This document shows, in pieces, positions 1 through 8,341 of a stretch of 19,325 nucleotides of DNA. The notes under the pieces are model-generated. The model ran no database searches and had not been told where the DNA came from. It saw nothing but the letters and a program-made list of their open reading frames with translations. The translations under genes were made by a program, and so were the position numbers. Source of the DNA: Actinomycetes bacterium (lineage in GTDB: Bacteria > Actinomycetota > Actinomycetes > Actinomycetales > Cellulomonadaceae); contig JAEZZV010000182.1 of assembly GCA_023418375.1 (NCBI GenBank), positions 1-19,325 on the forward strand, written 5' to 3'. Every line of letters begins with the position of its first letter. The first letter of the stretch is position 1.

Positions 1-1
1 C

Positions 2-94
2 TACCACCGCCGGCGCAGGCAGGACCGCCTGGGCCGGTTGACCCCCATCGAGTACGAGATCATCATGACCGCACCGGCCACCCAGGCCGCGTGA
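2..94 (+). CDS. IS3-family transposase, C-terminal end (partial, 5' end outside window)
   Basis: The open frame that enters from the left edge encodes about 30 residues beginning YHRRRRQDRLGRLTPIEYE and ends at a TGA. This matches the extreme C-terminus of IS3-type DDE integrase subunits (OrfB), where a basic 'Y-x-RR-x-x-x-x-LG-x-x-(T/S)P-x-E(Y/F)E' segment precedes the stop. The catalytic core lies outside the window. The stop is followed by a short tail (about 95-127) that should contain the right terminal inverted repeat. That tail also encodes the last residues of the converging relaxase frame. The family call is good; the subgroup is not resolved. Confidence 0.75.
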   Translation, partial: YHRRRRQDRLGRLTPIEYEIIMTAPATQAA

Positions 95-104
95 CTACCC
101 GCTG

Positions 105-3100
105 TCACCTATCCGTGCAGCAGACCCGATGGCCGAGCCCGCGGCCCCGCTCGAGGGCGGTGACAAGCGGCCCGCGGGCGGGCGACGTCGCGATCTGGTC
201 GCACTGCTCCGCTGTCAGTCCGACGGTTGGGAACACTGCGCTCCAGCGCTCTCCTGCTGCGTCGGCGAGGAGCGTGTGCCGGATGGGTAGCAGGCGCCTG
301 GGCGAGGCCGCTTCGTCCTGCGAGGCGGCGATCGTTTCCGTTGCGGAGAGCTCAGCGCCCGGCGTCGTGAGGATGGCTTCGAGCGCGTCGCGGCCGCCTT
401 GGGAGATCTGGTGCGCGGGTGGGTAGTCGCAGGGCGCGTCGATGGTGTCGAGGGCGAGGTAGACGTGGTTGTAGTGGCGTCCTCGGGTCATGGCGACGTA
501 GAGGTTCTCCCGGACCATGCCGGGCCCTGCGAGCACGTGGGCACGGTCGACCGTGATGCCTTGGGCGCGGTGGGTCGTGGTCGCGTAGCCGAGCTCGACG
601 TGCTGGGCGGCGTACACAGCAGGGAGGACAACCTCGTCCACCCGCGCGCTCGCTGTGCGGTCCCGGCGGGAGACCGGCACGACGGTCAGGGCGCCGTCAG
701 TCGCGATCGCCGTGACCTGCCACAGGTCACCGTTGCGGACGTGCCCGTTCGGTGTGCGCAGGCGCCGGTCGTTCGCTCGAGTGATGACGTGGTCGCCGAC
801 GCCAATCTCCGTGCCGGCGCTGGTGGTGCAGCCGGTGGGGGTGACGAGGCCGTCGGTGACCCGGTCGTTGTGGGCGCGGGTGTTGAGGACGTCGACGGTG
901 CGCGAGTCGGAGGCGATGAGGATGGCGCTGGCTCCGCGTTCGGTGTCGGTCTGCCAAGCCGTGTAGGCGTCCTCACACATCGCCTCGGCAGGGCCGGCGC
1001 TGATGCGGTCGTGGTCGGCGTAGTCGTCGATGACGCGGGCGTCGCCGGTGCGCAGGCGCAGCGTCGCTGCGGCCTCCCACGGGTGGGCGAAGCGCCACAG
1101 CGAGGTCAGCATGGCTGGTCGCCCGCGCTCGGCCAGGAGGTGGAAGGCACCGCCGGCGTCGACAGCTGAGAGCTGCTTGTGGTCGCCGACGAGCAACACC
1201 TTCGCGCCGACTTGGCTTGCTTGGGCTGTGAGGGCGTCGAGTGCGAAGGTGCCGGCGAGGGATGCCTCGTCGACGATCAGGAGCTGGCCGGGGCGCAGCC
1301 GGAAGCGGTCGCCGTGAGCGGTCAGGGTGGTGATGGCGGTGTCGATGGTGCGCAGGCGCGCCCGCTGGTCCAAGCCCGTGGTGCCGGCGCGTTCGGTGTG
1401 GAGGCGGGCGAGGAGTTCGGTGCGCCGTTGGGCGCCGGGGCCGGTGGACTCGTAGAGCCACTTGGCCGTGTTCTCGCACGCGATCCCAAGGGCGTGGCCG
1501 AGCTCGGCAGCGGCGGTTGCGGATGGGGCGAGTCCGACGACGCTGCCGCGTCCATGGCCCTGCTCCCAGGCCGCCTTGAGGGCCGCGAGGGTTGTGGTCT
1601 TGCCGGTGCCGGCGGGACCGACGAGGACGTTGAGGAGGCGGGTCGAGCTGGCGATGTGCTCGACGGCGGTCGCCTGGTCCGTTGCGAGGGTGACGGTGCG
1701 ACCGTCGGTGCGGTGGATCGGCCGGGAGGTGACGGCCTTGGCGAGCCATGCGGCGGTCGTGGGTGCGTCGGTGTCGCAGATGGCGGCGTGGAGGAGGCGG
1801 GCTTCGGCGTCGAGCACCTGGTGGTGGGTGTAGCGGCCCTCGTCGACCCTGGTGAACTGCGAGGTGCCGTCGGGTCGGGTGTAGCGGACGGGCACGACGA
1901 GCGGGTCGGGGGCCTGCAGGCTCGTGCACGAGCGGAGTGCCGCGTCGGTGACGCGTTCGAGCAGCGTGACGCGGTCGGCTGGGCCGGTCATGCGGATCGC
2001 CCGGGTGGCGCGGGCCGCCTCGGCCATGACGTTCCACCGGGTCCAGGTCGAACGCCGCGTCATCACCTGCTCGAGCGTGTGCTCGGCGAGCCGATCGATC
2101 ACGGGACCAGGGATGCGATCACACCCCAGCGGCGCGGCCCGGGACACCCTGAGCACCGCGGCGGTGAGCTCTGCGGGCGTCTTGCCGGAGCGTTCCGTGG
2201 CGCGGGCGCGCCACAGCGTCATCAGGTCAGCCAGCGGCGTGACGTGCTTCTTCGGCCGGACCGAGCGGGTCACCTGCTGGCGCAGCCGGACGATCTCGAT
2301 GCGGTTCGGGCCGCGCCCATGGATCGCGTAGAACTCGGCGAGCACGCCCGTCATCGCCTCGTCTATCTGCGTCGCACGACTGGAGAACTCCGTCATCAGC
2401 TCGTCATCGACGCCGTCGAGCTCGAACGCCGGCGAGCGGCGCGGGCCGCGATGACGCCATCCGAACCGGACCGGCAGGCGACGGGCGACCTCGTCGGCCA
2501 GCAGGTCGTCGTACAGCTCGGAAACCATCACGACGGCGTGGTGCAGCGCCCGGGAGTCCACCGACAACCAGGCGCCGCCTGGGCCCTGGACCTTGTTCGC
2601 CACGACGAGGTGGGTGTGCAGGTTCGGGTCCCCCGCGCGGGAGTCCCAATGGTCGAAGCCGGCGGCGATGAGGCCAGCAACCTTGTGCTGGCGGCAACCG
2701 GCGGTGCCCGTGCGCGTGAACGCGGCGGTGTCCTCCAGGAAGGCGAGCGCCTGCCCGACGGCGGTACGGTGCGCCGCCAGCAGGGCAGCGCGCGTGCCGT
2801 CGTCCGCCACCGCCCACAGGGTGGAGACGGACTTCGTCGCGGTGAAGGTCAGGTCGAAGCCCGCGACGGCTGTAGACGTGCGCTTGGCGAGCTCGACGCG
2901 GGTGATGGTCGCTACCGCGGCCTCGCAGGCTTCGTCGGTGAGGTAGGCCGGGAGGGCGGCGACCTGCTTGGCGATCCGCTCCGCCGCAGGCGTGTGCCTC
3001 GGGTACGGGCGACCGAGCGAGGCGCCGGTCTGCGGGTCCTTGCCCTCGCCGTACAGGTTCGCCATCTGCTCCTCGGTGACCCGGGCACCCTCGCCCGGGC

Positions 3101-3272
3101 CGCCGCTGGCGAGCCCTGCGAGCCCACGTCCGTACCAGCGGCCAGGTGGGTTGCCGGACGCTGTGTAGTACGTCGTCAGGTCAGACGCGGCCGGACGGTC
3201 GCAGTCGCCCGACGCGGTGCTGCGCATCAGGTACTGGTAGCCGCTGCCGGCGGTCAGGCGGTGCATCGTCAT
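105..3272 (-). CDS. MobF-family conjugative relaxase/helicase (TrwC/TraA-like), probably C-terminally truncated
   Basis: This protein should nick and unwind DNA at an origin of transfer. With the start at 3272 (MTMHRLTAGSGYQYL) it is 1055 residues. The N-terminal relaxase domain has the paired tyrosines in LTTYYTASGNPPGRW (about residues 35-36) and the metal-binding triad HWDSRAGDPNLHTH (about 208-221). A RecD/UvrD-type helicase follows, with Walker A GPAGTGKT (about 552-559), Walker B LLIVDEAS (about 665-671) and a late THRAQGITVD motif. An open frame extends upstream to 3404, but family resemblance begins at the chosen ATG; a GTG lies one codon upstream and no clear Shine-Dalgarno is seen. 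The C-terminus stops soon after a helical segment (SPARGPLVTALERGRGLGH) that normally continues in relatives. Its final residues read into the presumed IS3 terminus, so truncation by IS insertion is likely. It lies downstream of, and on the same strand as, the broken small gene at 3492-3751. Confidence 0.9.
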   Translation of the reverse strand: MTMHRLTAGSGYQYLMRSTASGDCDRPAASDLTTYYTASGNPPGRWYGRGLAGLASGGPGEGARVTEEQMANLYGEGKDPQTGASLGRPYPRHTPAAERIAKQVAALPAYLTDEACEAAVATITRVELAKRTSTAVAGFDLTFTATKSVSTLWAVADDGTRAALLAAHRTAVGQALAFLEDTAAFTRTGTAGCRQHKVAGLIAAGFDHWDSRAGDPNLHTHLVVANKVQGPGGAWLSVDSRALHHAVVMVSELYDDLLADEVARRLPVRFGWRHRGPRRSPAFELDGVDDELMTEFSSRATQIDEAMTGVLAEFYAIHGRGPNRIEIVRLRQQVTRSVRPKKHVTPLADLMTLWRARATERSGKTPAELTAAVLRVSRAAPLGCDRIPGPVIDRLAEHTLEQVMTRRSTWTRWNVMAEAARATRAIRMTGPADRVTLLERVTDAALRSCTSLQAPDPLVVPVRYTRPDGTSQFTRVDEGRYTHHQVLDAEARLLHAAICDTDAPTTAAWLAKAVTSRPIHRTDGRTVTLATDQATAVEHIASSTRLLNVLVGPAGTGKTTTLAALKAAWEQGHGRGSVVGLAPSATAAAELGHALGIACENTAKWLYESTGPGAQRRTELLARLHTERAGTTGLDQRARLRTIDTAITTLTAHGDRFRLRPGQLLIVDEASLAGTFALDALTAQASQVGAKVLLVGDHKQLSAVDAGGAFHLLAERGRPAMLTSLWRFAHPWEAAATLRLRTGDARVIDDYADHDRISAGPAEAMCEDAYTAWQTDTERGASAILIASDSRTVDVLNTRAHNDRVTDGLVTPTGCTTSAGTEIGVGDHVITRANDRRLRTPNGHVRNGDLWQVTAIATDGALTVVPVSRRDRTASARVDEVVLPAVYAAQHVELGYATTTHRAQGITVDRAHVLAGPGMVRENLYVAMTRGRHYNHVYLALDTIDAPCDYPPAHQISQGGRDALEAILTTPGAELSATETIAASQDEAASPRRLLPIRHTLLADAAGERWSAVFPTVGLTAEQCDQIATSPARGPLVTALERGRGLGHRVCCTDR

Positions 3273-3491
3273 CACCACGGCGATGCACCGCCAACCACGG
3301 CTGCTCCCGGCGTCCGAGAAGGCCGGCCCGCCAGGACCCGCTGTCGCGTCGTCTCCACGCCAAGATGTGTGCCCGCCGGGATACCAACCTGAGGACCGGC
3401 GCAACCCAAAGTGCCAGACGAGTCATGAGCCCTACCGCTCTTCGATCACCGCCGGTTGGGGCCGGGCGTGGCACCGACGTCGACCGCGCGG

Positions 3492-3751
3492 TCAGAGCCG
3501 GTCGACGTCCTCGGTGCTCATGACTTCCAGCGCGACCAACGATGCGCCGGCGACCTCGGCCGCGATGGCAACTGCCATGTCCGCGGCGTGCGGGATGTCG
3601 TGGGCGAGGAAGGTCACGTCGGCCTGCGCGCGGCCGAGCGGCGACAGCGACACGGCCGGGTGGTACGCCTGCAGCGTCTCGATGAGCTGATCATCGAAGC
3701 CTCGATGTCCGTGCGGTCGAACTCGATCCGGGCGTTGTACTCGGTGAGCAT
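3492..3751 (-). pseudogene. Small mobile-element-associated protein, frameshifted
   Basis: A good ribosome site (GGAGAA, 5 nt before ATG 3751) starts MLTEYNARIEFDRTDIEAS. That frame then turns into arginine-rich nonsense, while the next frame resumes as DDQLIETLQAYHPAVSLSP and continues to VALEVMSTEDVDRL and a TGA. The span is 260 nt, one short of 87 codons, so a single base is missing near 3695-3700. The composite protein (about 86 residues) resembles small actinobacterial proteins that I associate with mobile elements; some carry an extra excisionase-like helix-turn-helix after the '(V/A)M-T-x-E' segment, which is absent here. Those family statements are from memory and carry low weight. 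The gene follows abfA by 41 nt on the same strand and precedes the relaxase by 219 nt. A sequencing error could also explain the frameshift. Confidence 0.6.
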
Positions 3752-3792
3752 GGGTTCTCCGATCGTCGCGGCGGGCGGCCGCTGGTCGCGGC

Positions 3793-5304
3793 CTAGCTGC
3801 CGACCTGGAGCACGAACATGGACCAGGAAGCCGGCGGCAGGCCGGCCACTAGGCGGCCCCCGTCGAGGGCGACGTCGCCGTGGGCGCGCGGTCTGACGCG
3901 ATCGGGTTGATCGGCGGTGTTCCTGGCGGAGCGGTCCTCGTCCGCCAGCAGGGCGCTGGACAGGAGGCCGACGACCTCGAGGCCCTGCACGTCGAGCGAG
4001 AGCTCCGTGGCCTCGGAGGGGCTCCGGTTCACGACGAAGACCGCGAGGCGACCCGTGCCCGCGTCATGGGTCGCGGCGACGTCCACCACGGGAACGTCAC
4101 CGAACGAGCTCGTCTCGTACGTCGGCGCCGTGACGACCGGATCGAGCACGTCTCCACGCGCGTTCGCCGCGGTCAGCGCGAACGGATGGAAGATGGACTG
4201 CCGCCACGCAGGGCCACCGGGCTCGGTGCGGATTGCGCTGATCGTGTTCACGAGCTGGGCCAGGCACGCGGAGTGCACGCGGTCGCTGCGGCGCAGCAGC
4301 GTGATGAGCAGCGAACCCACCACGACGGCGTCCAGGACCGTGTAGGCGTCCTCGGACAGCCGCGGGGCGACCGTCCACTCCCTCGGCATCCCGTCCGCCT
4401 GGAGCTCGCGCAGGTACCACACGTTCCACTCGTCGAACGAGATGTTGATCCTCTTGTCCGAGCCGAGCCGAGCACCCACGGCGTCCGCGGTCGCCACCAC
4501 ATCACTGATGAACCGGTCCATGTTGACTGACGAGGCGAGGAAGCTGGCGTCGTCGTCACCGTCCAGCTGGTAGTAGGCATGGGCGGAGACGTAGTCGACG
4601 AGCTCGTACGAGTGCTCGAGCACCGTGTGCTCCCACGCGCCGAACGTGGGCATCGACCGGCCGGAACTGCCGCACGCGACGAGCTCCAGGCCCGGGTCCA
4701 ACTGGCGCATCCCGCGCGCCACCTCGGCCGCCAGGCGTCCGTACTCGTCGGCCGTCTTGTGGCCGAGCTGCCAAGGACCGTCCATCTCGTTGCCCAGGCA
4801 CCACATACGGATCCCGTGCGGCTCGCGTGCGCCGTGGGCCACGCGCAGGTCCGACAGGTGGGTCCCGCCCGGGTGGTTGGCGTACTCCAGCAGGTCCAGC
4901 GCCTCCTGAAGGCCCCGGGTGCCGAGGTTGACCGCCATCATCGGCTCCACGCCCGCGGTTCGGGCCCACGCCACGAACTCGTTGAGACCGAACGCGTTGC
5001 TCTCGATGGTCCGCCACGCCGGGTCCAGTCGGGTCGGCCGGTCCGCGAGCGGGCCGACGCCGTCCTCCCACCGGTAACCGGACACGAAGTTGCCGCCCGG
5101 GTAGCGCACGACCGTCACGCCGAGCTCGCGCACCAGGTCCAGGACGTCGCCGCGGAACCCCGCCGCATCGGCGGTCGGGTGCCCTGGCTCGTAGATGCCC
5201 GTGTAGACGCACCGGCCCATGTGCTCGACGAACGAGCCGAAGGTCCGTGGCCGGACGGGCGAGACCACCAGAGCGGGGTCGAGGCGGACGTGCGCGCGGT
5301 TCAT
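3793..5304 (-). CDS. abfA: GH51 alpha-L-arabinofuranosidase
   Basis: This enzyme releases terminal alpha-L-arabinofuranosyl residues from arabinose-decorated oligosaccharides. The protein has 503 residues, the usual size for GH51. The catalytic acid/base is Glu173 in CLGNEMDGPW and the nucleophile is Glu292 in SFDEWNVWY, the two hallmark GH51 motifs on a (beta/alpha)8 barrel. An N-terminal RPRTFGSFVEHMGRCVYTGIY segment and the RYPGGNF motif (about 67-73) are also typical. The start at 5304 is preceded by a very strong AAGGAGGA ribosome site; the open frame continues upstream to 5784, but that part is an antisense-type shadow of the GH31 gene. There is no signal peptide, so the enzyme is cytoplasmic and acts on imported oligosaccharides. 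It is the last gene of the sugar operon, 52 nt after the GH31 gene. Confidence 0.93.
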   Translation of the reverse strand: MNRAHVRLDPALVVSPVRPRTFGSFVEHMGRCVYTGIYEPGHPTADAAGFRGDVLDLVRELGVTVVRYPGGNFVSGYRWEDGVGPLADRPTRLDPAWRTIESNAFGLNEFVAWARTAGVEPMMAVNLGTRGLQEALDLLEYANHPGGTHLSDLRVAHGAREPHGIRMWCLGNEMDGPWQLGHKTADEYGRLAAEVARGMRQLDPGLELVACGSSGRSMPTFGAWEHTVLEHSYELVDYVSAHAYYQLDGDDDASFLASSVNMDRFISDVVATADAVGARLGSDKRINISFDEWNVWYLRELQADGMPREWTVAPRLSEDAYTVLDAVVVGSLLITLLRRSDRVHSACLAQLVNTISAIRTEPGGPAWRQSIFHPFALTAANARGDVLDPVVTAPTYETSSFGDVPVVDVAATHDAGTGRLAVFVVNRSPSEATELSLDVQGLEVVGLLSSALLADEDRSARNTADQPDRVRPRAHGDVALDGGRLVAGLPPASWSMFVLQVGS

Positions 5305-5356
5305 CGTTCGTTCCTCCTTCGTCGTCGCGAGATCCCCGGCCGTGCCGGCGGGACCC

Positions 5357-7411
5357 TCACCCGAGCCCCGCCGGCATGACCTTGCCCGCGAGGGCGTCGA
5401 GGAGCCCGAGGTCGGCGCCGTCACGACCGAAGAGCGGCACGGTCTCGAGCGGGGCGGCGACGTCGACGACGACGCCTCCCTGGTGAACCTCGCCCGTCCA
5501 GAGGTTGGTCCACGTGGCGCCCGCCGGCAGGTGGACCGCCCGCCGGGTCGCCCCCGGCTGGACGACGGGGGCCACGAGCAGGTTCGGGCCGAAGAGGTAC
5601 TCGTCCGTGGCCAGCCACGCGGCATCGTCGTCCGGGAACTCGTGGAACAGGCCGCGCATGACGGGCTGGCCGCTCTCATGGGCCATCCGCATGAGGGAGC
5701 GGGTGTACGGCCGCAGCGCCTCCCGGACCCGGAGGTACCTCGCGAGGATCTGGTAGACGTCCTCGCCGAAGCTCCAGAGCTCATTGGGTGCCCCGCTGGG
5801 CAGCCGGCGGGACCCGTCGGCGGCGGTCACGGGCGTGGACGGTCCACGGTCGCCGTGCATGCGCAGGACGGGGCTGAAGGCGCCGACCTGGAACCAGCGG
5901 ACGAGGAGCTCGTGGAAGGCGGGGTCGTCGGTCCGGGCGCCGTGGAAGCCGCCGATGTCCGTCGTGAACCAGGGGATCCCGGCGGCACCCATGTGGACGC
6001 CCGCCACGATCTGGCGGCGCAGGTCCTGCCAGGTGGTCCCGATGTCGCCCGACCACACGAGCGCCCCGTAGCGCTGGCTCCCCGCCCACGCGCAGCGGAG
6101 GAGGCTGACGACGTCGTCCTGGCCCGTCGCCCGCATCCCCTCGTAGAACGCCCGGGCGAACTGCTGGGGGTAGATGTTCGTCACCTGCTGGCCTGGTCCC
6201 GCGTGGTAGCGGTAGTTGTCGAGGTCGTAGACGCCGTACTCCGGCTCCGCCTCGTCGAGCCAGAAGATGCGTGCTCCGTGATCGTGGTAGTTCGCCCGGC
6301 ACAGTTCCCAGACCGCTGCCCTCGTCGCAGGGTTGGTGACGTCCAGGAACATGCACGGCTCCTCGAACGCCATCTGGACCGCGAGCCCACGGTCGGTCTG
6401 GACCAGCAGGTTCTCGCGGTGGAACCGCTCGAAGTTCTCCGACTTGACGGACACCTGCGGCCATACCGAGACCGCGAGCTCGATCCCCATCTCAGCCAGC
6501 TCGGCGACCATCTGCTTCGGGTCCGGCCAGAACTCCTCCTCGAACCGGTAGTCGCCCATGTGGGGCCAGTGGAAGAAGTCGGCGACGATGACGTCCATCG
6601 GCAGGCCGCGTCGCTTGTGCTCGCGGGCGACCGAGAGGAGCTCCTCCTGGCTCGCGTAGCGGAGCTTGCACTGCCAGTAGCCGAGGCCGTACTCCGGCAT
6701 CATCGGAGCGTGGCCGGTGGCGTCCGCGTACGCGGCCGCGATCTCCCGGGGTGATGCCCCGGCGGTCACCCAGTAGTCGAGCTGAGCGGTGCTCTCGGCG
6801 ACCCACTCCGTCCGGTTCCTGCCGAACGTGGCGCGGCCGACGGCCGGGTTGTGCCACAGGAACCCGTACCCGTTGCTGGAGACGACGAACGGCACGCTGG
6901 CCTGGGAGTTGCGGTGCGCGAGCTCCAGCACGCTGCCCTTGAGGTCCATGACCTCCTGCTGGTACAGCCCCATGCCGACGAGATGCTCGTCGGGATCGGA
7001 CTCGAACGATGCCGTCAGGTGGTGGTCACCGCCGACGATCGCCCTGAAGTCACGCGCCTGCAGCTTGAGCGCGCCACCGCTGTCGAGCTCGCGGAACAGG
7101 ACCTTCCCGGCGCTGTCACGGAACTCGAGGGAGCAGGTGGTGACGACGTACCCGACCTGGGCGTCGTGGCGCTGGTGCGACGTCATGAACACGGACAGGC
7201 GGCCCTGATCGAGCCGGGCATGCGTTCCCTCGATGGTGATCGACGGCGCCGTCCCGTCCGAGGGAGCGAGCAGTGCCCAGTCGGTGTCGCGCACAGGACC
7301 CGATCGCGACGAGCGCACGCGGACCGCGTCGGCCCCCCAGGGCTCGACGACGAGAGTCTCCCCGTCACCCGTCCAGGTGATGCGGCGACCGTTTGTCTGG
7401 AAGTGATCCAC
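5357..7411 (-). CDS. GH31 glycoside hydrolase, alpha-xylosidase-like
   Basis: This is a 684-residue retaining alpha-glycosidase of family GH31. It has an N-terminal beta-sandwich (about 1-235), the catalytic barrel entered at MMPEYGLGYWQCKLRY (about 237-252), the nucleophile Asp386 in FWLDEAEPEYG, the acid/base Asp456 in WSGDIGTTW, and a C-terminal beta domain. The 'WLDEAEPE' form of the nucleophile motif is common in alpha-xylosidases, and the neighbouring arabinofuranosidase fits a hemicellulose role. Substrate cannot be fixed from sequence; alpha-glucosidase or another GH31 activity remains possible. Translation starts at a GTG (7411) with GGAGAA 8 nt upstream. There is no signal peptide, so it is intracellular. 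It lies 105 nt after the MalG-like permease gene and 52 nt before abfA. Its leader contains GGTTCTCC (7417-7424), half of the operator found at 10585 and 10653. Confidence 0.88.
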   Translation of the reverse strand: MDHFQTNGRRITWTGDGETLVVEPWGADAVRVRSSRSGPVRDTDWALLAPSDGTAPSITIEGTHARLDQGRLSVFMTSHQRHDAQVGYVVTTCSLEFRDSAGKVLFRELDSGGALKLQARDFRAIVGGDHHLTASFESDPDEHLVGMGLYQQEVMDLKGSVLELAHRNSQASVPFVVSSNGYGFLWHNPAVGRATFGRNRTEWVAESTAQLDYWVTAGASPREIAAAYADATGHAPMMPEYGLGYWQCKLRYASQEELLSVAREHKRRGLPMDVIVADFFHWPHMGDYRFEEEFWPDPKQMVAELAEMGIELAVSVWPQVSVKSENFERFHRENLLVQTDRGLAVQMAFEEPCMFLDVTNPATRAAVWELCRANYHDHGARIFWLDEAEPEYGVYDLDNYRYHAGPGQQVTNIYPQQFARAFYEGMRATGQDDVVSLLRCAWAGSQRYGALVWSGDIGTTWQDLRRQIVAGVHMGAAGIPWFTTDIGGFHGARTDDPAFHELLVRWFQVGAFSPVLRMHGDRGPSTPVTAADGSRRLPSGAPNELWSFGEDVYQILARYLRVREALRPYTRSLMRMAHESGQPVMRGLFHEFPDDDAAWLATDEYLFGPNLLVAPVVQPGATRRAVHLPAGATWTNLWTGEVHQGGVVVDVAAPLETVPLFGRDGADLGLLDALAGKVMPAGLG

Positions 7412-7516
7412 TCGTGGGTTCTCCGATGCTGTGTGAGTGCTGAAGAGTTGCCCGCGCGGGCGGGCGAGCCTGCGGCCGCGCCATGCGTGGCCGGAACTGC
7501 GGGGCGCAGCCGTGCG

Positions 7517-8341
7517 CTAGTCCTTGACCGCGCCCGTGGTGACGCCGGCCGCGACGTATCGCTGGGCGAAGACCAGCAGGAATGCCCCGGGGATCGAGGC
7601 GAGCACGGCCGAGGCCATCACCGCGTTCCAGTTCGTCACCTCGGCGCCGACGAACCGGAACAGGGCCAGCGTGATCGGGACGATCTCGTTGCCCGTCGTC
7701 AGCGTCCGGGCGTTGAGGAAGTCGCCCCAGGCGAAGAGGAACGCGAAGAGGGCAGCGGTCACGACCGCGTTGCGACTCAGCGGCAGGACGATCGACAGGA
7801 ACGTCCGGATCCGTCCGGCTCCGTCGATGCGGGCGGACTCGAGGATCTCGTCGGGGATCGTGCGCATGAACGCCTGAAGGAGGATGATCGCGAAGGGAAC
7901 CGATGCCGTCGAGTTCGCCAGCATCAGGCCGGCGTAGGACGTGAGTAGGCCCAGCTGCTTGTACAGCGCGAACAGCGCTGTCACCAGCACCACGCTCGGG
8001 ATCATCTGCGCGAGAAGGAACATGAAGAGGACGGCGCCGGTCCCGGGTGCCCTCAGCTTGCTCATGCCGTACGCGGCGGGGAGTGCGATGAGGAGCGTCA
8101 GGACGACGGTGCCCAGGCCGATCAGGAGGCTCGTCGAGAGCGATCCGAGGTTCTTGTCCAGGGCGAGGCGATACCCGTCGAAGGTCGGATCCACCGGGAA
8201 GAGGTGGGGCGGCACGCGGGCGAGGTCCCTCGGCTTGGTGAGGGAGACGTTGACCATCCAGTACAGCGGGAAGAGCAGGAGACCACACAGCACGAACGCC
8301 ATGACGACGGTGGCGCCGGTGCGGAGGCGGGTGCGGGTCAT
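7517..8341 (-). CDS. Carbohydrate ABC transporter permease, MalG-like
   Basis: This is one of two inner-membrane subunits of a CUT1-type sugar importer. The protein has 274 residues and about six hydrophobic segments, the first at about 11-30. The cytoplasmic coupling (EAA) loop is at about 168-189 (ESARIDGAG followed by a leucine-proline segment), which docks the ATPase. The start at 8341 overlaps the stop of the partner permease by 4 nt (ATGA) and has AAGGAGG upstream, so the two are translationally coupled. No ATP-binding subunit is encoded nearby; actinobacterial CUT1 systems commonly share an MsiK/MalK-type ATPase from elsewhere, and I infer that here. The C-terminus VTTGAVKD is typical of the family. 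Confidence 0.93.
   Translation of the reverse strand: MTRTRLRTGATVVMAFVLCGLLLFPLYWMVNVSLTKPRDLARVPPHLFPVDPTFDGYRLALDKNLGSLSTSLLIGLGTVVLTLLIALPAAYGMSKLRAPGTGAVLFMFLLAQMIPSVVLVTALFALYKQLGLLTSYAGLMLANSTASVPFAIILLQAFMRTIPDEILESARIDGAGRIRTFLSIVLPLSRNAVVTAALFAFLFAWGDFLNARTLTTGNEIVPITLALFRFVGAEVTNWNAVMASAVLASIPGAFLLVFAQRYVAAGVTTGAVKD

Noticed and set aside
501..514. Isolated GGTTCTCC/GGAGAACC half sites inside genes (for example near 505, 8667 and 9557)
   Set aside because: They come from the common codons for Glu-Asn-Leu and are not palindromic; not operators.
1179..3392. Long plus-strand open frame (737 codons) opposite the relaxase
   Set aside because: It is the complement of a well-supported relaxase with recognisable motifs. 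Its translation is low-complexity Gly/Val/Asp/Arg-rich, typical of antisense frames in GC-rich DNA.
3273..3491. Possible small minus-strand gene between the frameshifted gene and the relaxase
   Set aside because: The frame overlaps the relaxase start, is Arg/Trp-rich and shows no recognisable family or ribosome site. The stretch is best read as a leader region.
5305..5784. N-terminal extension of the GH51 frame
   Set aside because: Arg/Ser-rich, overlaps the GH31 gene, and the ATG at 5304 has a near-perfect ribosome site and starts the family-like sequence.
5219..6754. Long plus-strand open frame opposite the GH31 gene
   Set aside because: Antisense shadow; no family motif, and the GH31 frame has both catalytic aspartates.
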